Of a stretch of 42,565 bases of DNA, positions 33,955 to 42,413 are shown one piece after another (positions within the stretch are counted from its first letter, which is position 1; every line of letters begins with the position of its first letter). The position numbers were made by a program, and so were the translations under genes. This DNA is from Patescibacteria group bacterium (GTDB lineage: Bacteria > Patescibacteriota > Patescibacteriia > UBA2591 > JABMQE01). The notes under the pieces are model-generated. The model did not search any database. It was not told the DNA's origin and saw only the letters and a program-made list of their open reading frames with translations. Location: the NCBI GenBank assembly GCA_018896645.1, contig JAHIMF010000075.1, positions 1 to 42,565 of the forward strand, written 5' to 3'.

Positions 33955-36144
33955 TTATTCCACATTATTCCTTTCCACCAGTTCCTCCGGTACCTCCTCT
34001 AAAAATCTTGATGGCGGATTCACCTGAATATTACCGTACAACATCCGCTGACGGGCATAAGCCAAATATAAACGTTGCTTTGCCCGAGTAATGCCGACAT
34101 AACACAACCGCCGTTCTTCTTCCACTTCTTCTAAAGATTCCATGGAATTAGAATGCGGAAACAACCCTTCTTCCAAACCCACCACGAATACAACTGGAAA
34201 CTCTAATCCCTTGGCCGCGTGCAGGGTCATCAAAGTAACGGCCTGGGAACTCTCTGTTTCTAAGGCATCAATATCAGTCATCAAAGCCGCTTCTTCTAAA
34301 AATGCTTCCAATCCTTCTTGTCCTTGGCGCGAATCATATTTCGTAGCTACGGTTTTCAACTCCTGCACGTTTTCCCAGCGGATTTTATTTTCTTCACTGC
34401 CGTCAAGAAGATAATCTTTATATCCTGATTTGGTTAAAATCAAATCAATAATCTCGCTTACCGTCAAAGATCTCATCTTAATTTGCACGTCCCTTATTAC
34501 AATTCCAAACCTTTTAAACGCCTCGCGCCGTTCTCCCCGCAAGGTACCCAGTTTTTCTAAGTTATCGCCCAAAGTAAAAATGTCCATCATCTGCTCTTTG
34601 CATGCCTGCTCTATTCTATCAACACTCCTGACCCCAATGCCTCGCGAAGGTTCATTAATAATCCGCCGTAAACTTACAAAATCATCAGGATTATTAAGTA
34701 AACGCAAATAAGCCAAAGTATCTTTTACTTCTTTGCGCTCATAAAACTTTACTCCGCCAATAATCCGATACGGCACCCCATAATCCATAAAAACTTCTTC
34801 TAAAGCCCGCGACTGGGCATTAACCCGATAAAGTACCACGTATTTGTTCCATTCAATATCAGCCTTAGCAAAATCAATATCAAGATGATGCTGGCGCACA
34901 TCTTCATCTTTCCGAAACCTTTTTCCTTTCAGCTCCGCCAACACCCGATCAAGCAATCCAACCTTGGGCTCCTCCTCGTATTCATATGTCAACTCCTCAT
35001 CCAAGTTTTGAATTTTGAATTTTGAATTTTGAATTTTTTTAGAATTTAGGATTTCGGATTTAGGATTTATCAGGCCTTCACATTCCACTACCTTCCTCAA
35101 CACCAGCTCTCCTTCTCCCCATTCATCTTCCACTTCCCAAACTTCTGGCTTGAAACCCTTATCATTGCGAGTCCATAAATCCTTTTGCTTTTGCCGGGTA
35201 TTATTTTTGATAAGAGCGTTCCCCAGGTTCAAAATCGCCTGGGTAGAGCGATAATTTTGTTCTAAAAAGACCACCTGCGCTTCTGGATAGTCTTTTTCGA
35301 AATTTAAAATATTTTTCATATTAGCTCCGCGCCAGCCATAAATTGACTGGGCGTCATCGCCAACCACATATAAATTCCGATGCGCTTGAGCTAACATTTG
35401 CGTCCAGACATATTGCGCCTGATTAACATCTTGGTACTCATCAACCAAAATATACTTAAACCAATGCTGATACTTGGCTAGCGCCTGGGGGTGCTTTAAC
35501 CAGAGCTCAACCAGCTTCATAATCAAATCATCAAAATCAAAAGCCTGGTTTTCTTTAAGCTGATATTGATACAGGCGATAAACTTGGGCTGTAATTTCCT
35601 GGATAAAATTTCCCACCCGAGATTCGTATTCATCAACATCAATTAAATTATTTTTGGCTTTAGAAATCAGGCTATGAATCGCCCGAGGCGCAATTTCTTT
35701 AGGGTTAAGTTGGAGTTCTTTCATGACCCTTTTTATTAATCCCAATTGGTCAGTGCTGTCATAAATCGTAAATGATTTTTTATAACCTAAAAGCTCGGCT
35801 TCTTTTCTTAAAATTCTAGCGGAAACCGAATGAAAAGTGCCTATCAGAGGAAAAGAACCTCGGAAGGCTTCGGAAGGCGGCATTCGCGAATGCCGCCTTC
35901 CGAAGCCTTCTATTTTCAATAAATCATCCACCCGCTCTTTCATCTCCCCGGCCGCTTTGTTTGTAAAAGTCACCGCCAATATATTGCCCGGACGCACTAC
36001 CCGATTTTGAATTAAATAAGCAATCCTGTAAGTTAATGTCCTAGTTTTTCCGCTCCCTGCCCCGGCCAAAACTAAAACCGGTCCCCTTGACATTTGGACC
36101 GCTTGGGCTTGTTTAGCATTCAGTTGATTTAATAATTCATTCAT
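33955..36144 (-). CDS. uvrD: UvrD/PcrA-type superfamily 1 DNA helicase
   Basis: A 729-residue 3'-5' helicase expected to act after UvrABC incision. Motifs: Walker A AGAGSGKTRTLTYR (27-40), VTFTNKAAGEMKERV, IGTFHSVSARILR, FDDLI, ILVDEYQDVNQAQ, VVGDDAQSIYGWRGA, LEQNYRST, TLMTLHAAKGLEFPVVFVVG and EEERRLCYVGITRAK. Two foreign segments are in frame. EGFGRRHSRMPPSEAF (79-94) is the translation of a perfect palindrome. A stretch near 350-375 is made of 7-bp repeats (NPKSEILNSKK, IQNSKFKIQN). Both lie in loops outside the core motifs, so activity is probably kept. Confidence 0.95.
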   Translation of the reverse strand: MNELLNQLNAKQAQAVQMSRGPVLVLAGAGSGKTRTLTYRIAYLIQNRVVRPGNILAVTFTNKAAGEMKERVDDLLKIEGFGRRHSRMPPSEAFRGSFPLIGTFHSVSARILRKEAELLGYKKSFTIYDSTDQLGLIKRVMKELQLNPKEIAPRAIHSLISKAKNNLIDVDEYESRVGNFIQEITAQVYRLYQYQLKENQAFDFDDLIMKLVELWLKHPQALAKYQHWFKYILVDEYQDVNQAQYVWTQMLAQAHRNLYVVGDDAQSIYGWRGANMKNILNFEKDYPEAQVVFLEQNYRSTQAILNLGNALIKNNTRQKQKDLWTRNDKGFKPEVWEVEDEWGEGELVLRKVVECEGLINPKSEILNSKKIQNSKFKIQNLDEELTYEYEEEPKVGLLDRVLAELKGKRFRKDEDVRQHHLDIDFAKADIEWNKYVVLYRVNAQSRALEEVFMDYGVPYRIIGGVKFYERKEVKDTLAYLRLLNNPDDFVSLRRIINEPSRGIGVRSVDRIEQACKEQMMDIFTLGDNLEKLGTLRGERREAFKRFGIVIRDVQIKMRSLTVSEIIDLILTKSGYKDYLLDGSEENKIRWENVQELKTVATKYDSRQGQEGLEAFLEEAALMTDIDALETESSQAVTLMTLHAAKGLEFPVVFVVGLEEGLFPHSNSMESLEEVEEERRLCYVGITRAKQRLYLAYARQRMLYGNIQVNPPSRFLEEVPEELVERNNVE
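35005..35071. repeat. TTTTGAA and TTTAGGA-type arrays inside uvrD
   Basis: (TTTTGAA)n at 35005-35035, then degenerate GGATTTA units to 35071. On the coding strand they read NPKSEILNSKK and IQNSKFKIQN. Confidence 0.85.
35863..35910. repeat. 48-bp perfect palindrome inside uvrD
   Basis: The left arm begins GAAGGCTTCGGAAGGCGGCA and meets its exact reverse complement at the centre 35886/35887 (ATTCG|CGAAT). It spans exactly codons 79-94. No second copy is in the window. Confidence 0.95.
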
Positions 36145-36221
36145 AATAAAATAACTTGAAGGGCAACACTATTATAACCAAACCCCGCCAAAAACACAAA
36201 CCTAGGGGGGAACTAAAAACA

Positions 36222-36250
36222 TTGACAACTTTTCCGCTTTCTGGTAATAT
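36222..36250 (+). promoter_or_regulatory. promoter of secG
   Basis: TTGACA (36222-36227), 17-bp spacer, TAATAT (36245-36250). It leaves a leader of about 14 nt without a Shine-Dalgarno site. Confidence 0.72.
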
Positions 36251-36270
36251 AAAAACATAATCATAAACTT

Positions 36271-36489
36271 ATGCAAATCCTGCCTATTATTCAAATTATC
36301 GTCTCTGTATTGCTTATCGCCTCTATCCTGCTCCAACAGCGCGGCAGTGGCCTAGGAGCGGCTTTTGGGGGTGGTGAGATGGTTTATAGAACTAAAAGGG
36401 GCGCGGAAAAAGCTATCTTTGTTTCCACTATTATTCTCTCTACCGCCTTTTTGGGATTAGCCCTGGCTAATATTTTGCTGGCCAGTTAA
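36271..36489 (+). CDS. secG: preprotein translocase subunit SecG
   Basis: A 72-residue SecG, the accessory subunit of the SecYEG channel. Two membrane helices (ILPIIQIIVSVLLIASILL and AIFVSTIILSTAFLGLALAN) flank the cytoplasmic loop QQRGSGLGAAFGGGEMVYRT, which is the family hallmark. Length is normal. It is the first gene of the plus-strand block and is followed 46 bp later by the peptide-binding protein gene. Confidence 0.93.
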   Translation: MQILPIIQIIVSVLLIASILLQQRGSGLGAAFGGGEMVYRTKRGAEKAIFVSTIILSTAFLGLALANILLAS

Positions 36490-36535
36490 TTCTATCTTAA
36501 AAACAGATTTTACCCCAACTAATCTTAAAACATTT

Positions 36536-38527
36536 GTGAAAGACTCTTCTCAAGATACCCCGAAAGATTTAAGGGAAAAACAACTAACTCAAGCTGCAAA
36601 CCCTGCAAATAGCGAAAAGATTGCTAATGACGCCTTGATTGCTAAAAATTCTTCCAAATCCCCATTCTTAAGAAAGGTTATTTTTTTTGTTAATGACACT
36701 TTCAAAAAATACAAAAATAATAAATCCAATCAACAAAAACTGCCATTTAAAAAAATCCCCACCATCAAACAGCTCAAATATTTACCGAGCATCTTGTCTT
36801 CTCGAGAAAAACTAATTACCAAAATCTTTTTGGGAATTATCGCCTTAAACCTTCTTTTTTTAGGAGCCCGGTTCTATGTAACTCACCTGCATCTGGTTCC
36901 AACAATTGGCGGCGAATACACCGAAGCCACGGTCGGCTCGCCCCAATTTATCAACCCCATTATCGGCGTTACCTCGGATGTTGATAAAGATCTTACCAAA
37001 CTGATTTATTCTGGCTTGCTTAAATATAACAAAGAGCAAAAGCTGATGCCCGACTTGGCCTCTAATTACATCATCTCCGACGACCAAAAAACCTACACTT
37101 TTTTTCTTAAAAAAAATATTGTTTGGCATGACGGCGAACCTTTAACCAGTGATGATGCAGTTTTCACCATTAAAACTATTCAGGACCCAGATTACAAAAG
37201 CCCGCTTTTTGTCAGCTTTAAGGGCATAAATGTTGTAAAAATTGATGACTATACGGTTGAATTTATCTTAGAAAAACCCTTTGCTCCCTTTCTCTCAATC
37301 TTAACGGTTGGCATCCTGCCAAAACATATCTGGGGAGCTATCCCAGCCGAACAATTTCAACTGGCTGTCTATAACACCAAGCCAATTGGTTCTGGGCTTT
37401 TTAAATTCAAATCTCTGACCAAAAACAAGGTTGGTGAAATCAAAGCCTTTAAGCTGGAAATTAATGAAGATTATTATGAAAAGTCGTATCTAAAAAATAT
37501 TACTTTTAAATTTTATGCTGATTTCAATGAAGCGGGTGAAGCCCTGACCGGTAAAAATATTGATGGCATCAGTTATTTGCCTAAAGAGCTTAAAGAAAAA
37601 ATAAACCTAGATCCTGATGCTAATTTTTATTCTCTGCTCCTGCCCCAATATACAGCCGTCTTTTTTAACCAAAATAATAATGAATTTTTAAAAACCAAGA
37701 CTATCCGCCAAGCCCTGGCTTATGCGATTAATAAAGAGAAAATACTAACCCAGGCCCTAAGCTATGAAGGAGAAATTATTTACGGACCAATCCTGCCCGG
37801 CTCGATTGGTTACAGTCCAGATATTAGAACTTATGATTTTGACACTGAAAAAGCTAAGGAACTTTTAGAAAACGCCGGTTTTAGCCCAATCACCCCCAGT
37901 GAATACCAAGAACTCACAGCCAAGGAACAAGAAAAAACAGCTGAAACTGCTGGGCAGTCAACAACCACGGTGCTTAATGATTCGCAAAAATTCTACCTTA
38001 AGAAAGGCCAAAAAATATTAGAAATTAAATTAACCACAGTCGACCAGCCGGAAAACCAGAAAGCCGCAGAAATAATCAAGCAAGCCTGGCAAAATATTGG
38101 CGTCAAGACAACCCTGAAGATTGTTTCCAATATAGAAATCAAAAACATTATAAAAGAGCGTAACTATGAGACCCTGCTTTATGGTGTTATTACCGGCTTT
38201 GATCCGGATCCTTATCCTTTTTGGCATTCCTCTCAAAACCAAGCCCCTGGCCTTAACTTAGCTGTCTTTTCTAACAACGATGTTGACCATGTTTTAGAAG
38301 ACGCCCGCAAAACCAACGACGAGCAAATACGGCATGATAAATATATACATTTCCAAAATATTTTGGTTGAAGAACTGCCAGCCATCTTTTTATACAGCCC
38401 AACTTACACTTATGTTTTAAGTTCAAAAATCAAGGGCTTTGAAATTACCCGAGTTGCGCAACCGTCGGATAGGTTTGCGAATATTGAAGAATGGTATATT
38501 AAGACAAAGAAGGTGGTGAGGTGGTGA
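36536..38527 (+). CDS. family 5 extracellular solute-binding protein (peptide type), membrane-anchored
   Basis: A 663-residue SBP_bac_5 protein. It starts at a GTG (36536). Unusually, about 95 cytoplasmic, Lys/Gln-rich residues precede a single membrane helix (LITKIFLGIIALNLLFLGAR), so it is an anchored protein and not a lipoprotein. The binding domain shows TEATVGSPQFINPIIG, YTFFLKKNIVWHDGEPLTSD, VEFILEKPFAPFLSIL, IRQALAYAINKEKIL and DPDPYPFWHSSQN. No permease or ATPase genes follow, so uptake with this protein would need components from elsewhere. It may be co-transcribed with secG. Confidence 0.88.
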   Translation: MKDSSQDTPKDLREKQLTQAANPANSEKIANDALIAKNSSKSPFLRKVIFFVNDTFKKYKNNKSNQQKLPFKKIPTIKQLKYLPSILSSREKLITKIFLGIIALNLLFLGARFYVTHLHLVPTIGGEYTEATVGSPQFINPIIGVTSDVDKDLTKLIYSGLLKYNKEQKLMPDLASNYIISDDQKTYTFFLKKNIVWHDGEPLTSDDAVFTIKTIQDPDYKSPLFVSFKGINVVKIDDYTVEFILEKPFAPFLSILTVGILPKHIWGAIPAEQFQLAVYNTKPIGSGLFKFKSLTKNKVGEIKAFKLEINEDYYEKSYLKNITFKFYADFNEAGEALTGKNIDGISYLPKELKEKINLDPDANFYSLLLPQYTAVFFNQNNNEFLKTKTIRQALAYAINKEKILTQALSYEGEIIYGPILPGSIGYSPDIRTYDFDTEKAKELLENAGFSPITPSEYQELTAKEQEKTAETAGQSTTTVLNDSQKFYLKKGQKILEIKLTTVDQPENQKAAEIIKQAWQNIGVKTTLKIVSNIEIKNIIKERNYETLLYGVITGFDPDPYPFWHSSQNQAPGLNLAVFSNNDVDHVLEDARKTNDEQIRHDKYIHFQNILVEELPAIFLYSPTYTYVLSSKIKGFEITRVAQPSDRFANIEEWYIKTKKVVRW

Positions 38528-38735
38528 AATAAAATTGTTGCGGCATTTCAATATACCTAACAACAAATAAAGTTCAATATTTTCATATATTCATATTCTC
38601 ATTTATCATCTTTTTATTAATTTATTTGTTTATTAATTTATTAAATTTATTAATAAACTAATAAGAGCGAAGCGCAATAAATCAGTAAAAAAATATGTCA
38701 GATAAATATATGACTATATGAAGATATTTACAAAG

Positions 38736-38822
38736 GCCGCAGTGGCGGAACTGGCAGACGCGTACGGTTCAGGGCCGTATGTCCTTACGGACATGTGGGT
38801 TCAAGTCCCACCTGCGGCACCA
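38736..38822 (+). tRNA. tRNA-Leu (CAG)
   Basis: Acceptor stem GCCGCAG / CTGCGGC, discriminator A and encoded CCA. The anticodon stem-loop TACGG-TTCAGGG-CCGTA gives CAG. A long variable arm TGTCC-TTAC-GGACA fits a class II tRNA. The T arm is GTGGG-TTCAAGT-CCCAC. Confidence 0.96.
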
Positions 38823-38853
38823 TTGAAAAATCAAAAATAAAAGATAAAAAATT

Positions 38854-38883
38854 AAAAACACAAACTTAAAAATTTTAAAACTA
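38854..38883. repeat. 30-bp direct repeat, copy 1 (leader of 38904 gene)
   Basis: AAAACACAAACTTAAAAATT is the core. It is identical over 30 bp to 40969-40998. It lies 32 bp after tRNA-Leu and 20 bp before the next ATG. Confidence 0.9.
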
Positions 38884-38903
38884 ACTTCTCAATTTCTGAA
38901 AAA

Positions 38904-40190
38904 ATGTCTCAACCCGTTAAAAAATCCCCTCAAAAAATAACAGAACCTTTTAATTACTCTTTTACAACAGCTCAAGATGGACTTTGTGCTATTTTTATTT
39001 CAGCTCGCTGTAAGTCAAAAAAACAAATCAAATCTAATATTGATGAGGATTTACGAATAGAAATTAATGGCTTGCAATTTAGAGAAATCCTCCCAGAGAA
39101 ACATGAGCAACTTTTTAATATCCCTCCAACATTCAATGGTTCAAAGCTTAAAGGATTAAAAAAGACGGTTGTACTTCTGACGGTGTTGTCCAAGGGTAAA
39201 CATATTCTTAGTTTGATTCCTAAAAATAGTGCATGCATTGAAGAGATAAAAATCCAGAGATTGGATGGCGGCGGGGAGATTACTTTAGATATAGAGGAAC
39301 AGGCTGAGGATGGTAATGGGCGGCCTTGGTTCACTTTTGTTTTAACAGATTTACCTTTGAGTCAACTGGGGGTAGAAATGACCGTGAAGAAAAGATTGTG
39401 GGATAGTGATGATGTTAAAATAATAGTGAATGGGAAAGTGAAGCGAAATATAAAAGGAGGAAAGTATAAATTTTGGTATCTTGTGGGCGGCGTACTTGGT
39501 TGGATATTATGGAGAGTAAAGGGAAAACAGAAAAAAGTGAGCTTATCTTTTGATGAATCGTTTGATAATGGAATTCATTATATAGAGTTCTACGCCGACA
39601 GAATGCCAATTTTACATCAGATATTTTTTAGTTTATTTTACAAAGAGACAAAAGCAGAAATTAGGGCGGGTAATATTATCAAAGAGTATGCTTCATTAGT
39701 TCATCAGGCAGCCAAAGACTTTGAGGTCAACCCAATTATTGTGGGAGCGGTTATTTATCAAGAACAAGCCATGAATGTAAATTTTGTCGATGTTCTCACT
39801 GATTATATAGGAGGCCTCCTACATTTAAATACATCCATCGGAATTGGCCAAATCAGGGTAAATACTGCTAAAGCGCTGGAAGAGCAATATCCCCAACTAG
39901 ACCCGCATCGCAGAGAAAGTATTTTTATAGACTATACTATAGTTCGAGTTGAACGGCTTAAAGATCCAGTAACTAATATTAGATATGTAGCAGCAAAACT
40001 CCATTTTACTCAAAAAAGGTGGAAAAGTGCGGGAATTGATATAACGGATAAAGCAGATATTTTGGGTACTTTATACAATATTGAGGACATAGATAGTCCA
40101 GTTGAACCACATCCTAGTCCACAACCCAATGAGTTTGGAAAAGGAGTAAAACGTAATTATAACAAAGTTAAAACTTTGCTAGGACTATGA
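38904..40190 (+). CDS. lytic-transglycosylase-like protein
   Basis: A 428-residue protein. Residues 1-240 are beta-rich, in two related-looking segments (TTAQDGLCAIFISAR..., LDIEEQAEDGNGRPWFTFVL...), perhaps carbohydrate-binding. The C-terminal ~150 residues resemble an SLT-type domain: FEVNPIIVGAVIYQEQAMN with a candidate catalytic Glu in YQEQ, then TSIGIGQIRVNTAKALEEQY, comparable to the GLMQI-x-P-x-TA motif. No signal peptide or clear membrane anchor is visible, which is odd for a wall enzyme. The last 4 bp overlap the DUF218 gene. Confidence 0.65.
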   Translation: MSQPVKKSPQKITEPFNYSFTTAQDGLCAIFISARCKSKKQIKSNIDEDLRIEINGLQFREILPEKHEQLFNIPPTFNGSKLKGLKKTVVLLTVLSKGKHILSLIPKNSACIEEIKIQRLDGGGEITLDIEEQAEDGNGRPWFTFVLTDLPLSQLGVEMTVKKRLWDSDDVKIIVNGKVKRNIKGGKYKFWYLVGGVLGWILWRVKGKQKKVSLSFDESFDNGIHYIEFYADRMPILHQIFFSLFYKETKAEIRAGNIIKEYASLVHQAAKDFEVNPIIVGAVIYQEQAMNVNFVDVLTDYIGGLLHLNTSIGIGQIRVNTAKALEEQYPQLDPHRRESIFIDYTIVRVERLKDPVTNIRYVAAKLHFTQKRWKSAGIDITDKADILGTLYNIEDIDSPVEPHPSPQPNEFGKGVKRNYNKVKTLLGL

Positions 40191-40783
40191 AACCAAAACA
40201 CAAATTTCTGAAAGTTTTTGTAATAGCGGTCATGCTCACAATAGGAGGATTCATTGGTTTATTGATTTCTATTTATTATCATTCGGGCATTGATAATGCA
40301 AAGGAAGCAGACGCCATAGTTGTCTTGGGAGCCAGCCAGTGGAATGGGACGCCTTCCCCAGTGCTTAAAGCTCGCCTAGACCAGGCCTATTTATTGTATC
40401 AGAAGGGATATGCTCCGAATATTATCTTAACCGGTGGCATAGGCAGAGAAGAAAACATATCAGAATCTCAAGTTGGAAAAAATTATCTTATAAAAAAAGG
40501 CCTTCGAGAAGAAGCAATTTTAATAGAAGAGAAAGCACATACTTCCTGGCAAAGCCTCAACCAAGTCGCCCAAATTGTTCAAACTAATAATTTTGATTCT
40601 ATTATTTTAGTCAGCGACGGATTTCACCTGATGCGGCTTAAAAAAATGGCAAAAGATTTAAACCTTAAAGCATTTGCTTTTCCAGTCCAAGAAAGCCCTA
40701 TCGCTCAGAACAAGTTGGAAAAATTTAAATATGTAATAAGGGAGGGAGTAGTGCTTATAATGTATTTATTATTTAAAGTATGA
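40187..40783 (+). CDS. YdcF/SanA-family (DUF218) membrane protein
   Basis: A 198-residue protein with an N-terminal membrane helix (FVIAVMLTIGGFIGLLISIY) and the DUF218 core: DAIVVLGASQWNGTPSPVLK, ARLDQAYLLYQKGYAPNIIL followed by TGG, EKAHTSWQSLNQVAQIV and SIILVSDGFHLMRLKKMA. The family is linked to envelope integrity; its reaction is not known. The ATGA overlap with the transglycosylase-like gene suggests joint work on the cell envelope. Confidence 0.88.
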   Translation: MKPKHKFLKVFVIAVMLTIGGFIGLLISIYYHSGIDNAKEADAIVVLGASQWNGTPSPVLKARLDQAYLLYQKGYAPNIILTGGIGREENISESQVGKNYLIKKGLREEAILIEEKAHTSWQSLNQVAQIVQTNNFDSIILVSDGFHLMRLKKMAKDLNLKAFAFPVQESPIAQNKLEKFKYVIREGVVLIMYLLFKV

Positions 40784-40845
40784 TCAAAACCAGGGCGCTG
40801 TCCCGCTTTGCGGGGTGGAGGTTTTTACCCCGTCGGATGACGGGG

Positions 40846-40866
40846 CAAGTCCCTCCTCCGGCACCA
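40846..40866 (+). repeat. partial copy of the tRNA-Leu 3' end
   Basis: CAAGTCCCTCCTCCGGCACC plus A matches the last 21 nt of tRNA-Leu at 38802-38822 at 19 positions, including the CCA. The DNA before it has a CCCCGTC/GACGGGG hairpin but no complete tRNA. It could be a decayed tRNA or an attachment-site-like duplication. Confidence 0.7.
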
Positions 40867-40968
40867 GTTAATCATAATTCACGATTCACATAACACAATT
40901 CAAAAATTAGTATCATTCGTATACCATTAATAATTAACAATAACATATGAAAAAAACAAAACAAAATC

Positions 40969-40998
40969 AAAAACACAAACTTAAAAATTTTAAAACTA
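40969..40998. repeat. 30-bp direct repeat, copy 2 (leader of 41011 gene)
   Basis: Exact copy of 38854-38883, ending 12 bp before the next ATG. Confidence 0.9.
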
Positions 40999-41010
40999 TA
41001 GTTAACTCTT

Positions 41011-42378
41011 ATGCCTGAAAAAATAGAATCACACAATTTAGATCCTGCTCAAAAAGAAACAACTAAATTACCAGAAAAAATTGAAAGTGAAGAAGCAAAA
41101 GATTATGACGAAACGAAAAAAAACGAACCAATTAAAAAAAACGAAGTTCACCAAAAAGATTCTATTGATATTTATGATAAAAATTTAGACGAAGAAATTA
41201 AAACGCTTGAAACATCAAAAAGGGAAATAGAATCTAAACTTGAATCCTTAAGCACCATCAAACGCGATTTAAATGAAAGATGGAAAAATCTTATGGGAGG
41301 ACTTACAGGGGAACTTGATGATTTTGGTGAATATAAGGTTTTGGATAAATTAAAATTGGATGAATTTAAAAAAAATCCCATTAAAAAAGAATCAATGGTC
41401 ATTTTGAAAAAATTAAAACGTCAGAACCGAAATGAGCGTGAGATATTAAGCGATAAACGCAGAGACTTGATTCAAGAAGACATGGCAATTATTCAAACAA
41501 AAAAAACTTTTGTAGAGGCAGAGACCAAATGTCCTACTATTGAAACAGAAAAGGATAGAGAAAAAATTGAACAAATAAAAGACAAGATAATTGATATAAA
41601 AGAATACCAAGGGCTCGTACATCGTACCCAATTATCAAATTTGGAACCTATATTACTTGAAGGATTTACGCAAAAAACTCTTGAAAAAATAAAGTGGGGT
41701 TGTTCTGGCGGGTACAAAAAAAGATATCATGAATTCGGCGACCACTTATCCCTAACTTTATTTATAAAACCATTCTGTTCATTTTTAAAAGAAGGTGGAA
41801 GTCAACACTGGATAGCCGGACCTGCTATGCTATTTTTTGATTATAACAAACTTAAAAACGTTAGATATCATATGGAATCGGGTGGTCTATTTAGGGGGGA
41901 TAACCTAAAAAACGGTATTGATGATGCGATTGAAAAACAAAAAAAATATAAAGGACCGAAAAAATATCAGGAATACCGAGAAGAATACTTTGGCACCAAC
42001 GAACTTCATATTGATAAAAAAGACGAAATTTTGTTAAAAGACGCAATTCAAGGAATAGTTCTTTGGCCAGGTGGAGCTCAAATGTTATCGCGAGGAGGAC
42101 CAGAAAAGACAAAAAAACGGCCAGGTAACGTTTTTTATATGTCTGATCAAGAGTTGGAGCGAAGATCAAAAATGATAAAAGAACCAATATCGCTTTCCAG
42201 AAAACAAATTTACGAAATTGCAACAAATAGACTTTCACGTATTTTTCACCAACCAGATGCTCATCTTGTTCCCGTTTATGATAACTATGGAAATCTTCTG
42301 TGGCCAGAAAAGATTCCTTATGAAGAAATACAAAAAATAGCCGAAAATAATATGGAAAATCAAAGTAAAAATCCTTAA
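41011..42378 (+). CDS. coiled-coil protein with possible ADP-ribosyltransferase-like domain
   Basis: A 455-residue protein I do not firmly recognise. Residues 1-60 are Lys/Glu-rich and probably disordered. Residues 55-200 are predicted coiled coil (KTLETSKREIESKLESLSTI). The C-terminal 250 residues form a globular domain opening with YQGLVHRTQLSNLEPILLEG. The H-x-T...NL..IL..GF pattern recalls the start of ART-fold domains such as DarT, but I cannot place the catalytic Glu with confidence. There is no signal peptide or membrane helix. Its leader shares the 30-bp repeat with the gene at 38904. Confidence 0.7.
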   Translation: MPEKIESHNLDPAQKETTKLPEKIESEEAKDYDETKKNEPIKKNEVHQKDSIDIYDKNLDEEIKTLETSKREIESKLESLSTIKRDLNERWKNLMGGLTGELDDFGEYKVLDKLKLDEFKKNPIKKESMVILKKLKRQNRNEREILSDKRRDLIQEDMAIIQTKKTFVEAETKCPTIETEKDREKIEQIKDKIIDIKEYQGLVHRTQLSNLEPILLEGFTQKTLEKIKWGCSGGYKKRYHEFGDHLSLTLFIKPFCSFLKEGGSQHWIAGPAMLFFDYNKLKNVRYHMESGGLFRGDNLKNGIDDAIEKQKKYKGPKKYQEYREEYFGTNELHIDKKDEILLKDAIQGIVLWPGGAQMLSRGGPEKTKKRPGNVFYMSDQELERRSKMIKEPISLSRKQIYEIATNRLSRIFHQPDAHLVPVYDNYGNLLWPEKIPYEEIQKIAENNMENQSKNP

Positions 42379-42413
42379 TTTCTTAATTTCTAATTTCTCA
42401 ATTTCTAAAAACA

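Noticed and set aside
40790-40869. A complete second tRNA
   Set aside because: Only the T arm and 3' acceptor strand are recognisable; no 5' acceptor strand or anticodon arm fits.
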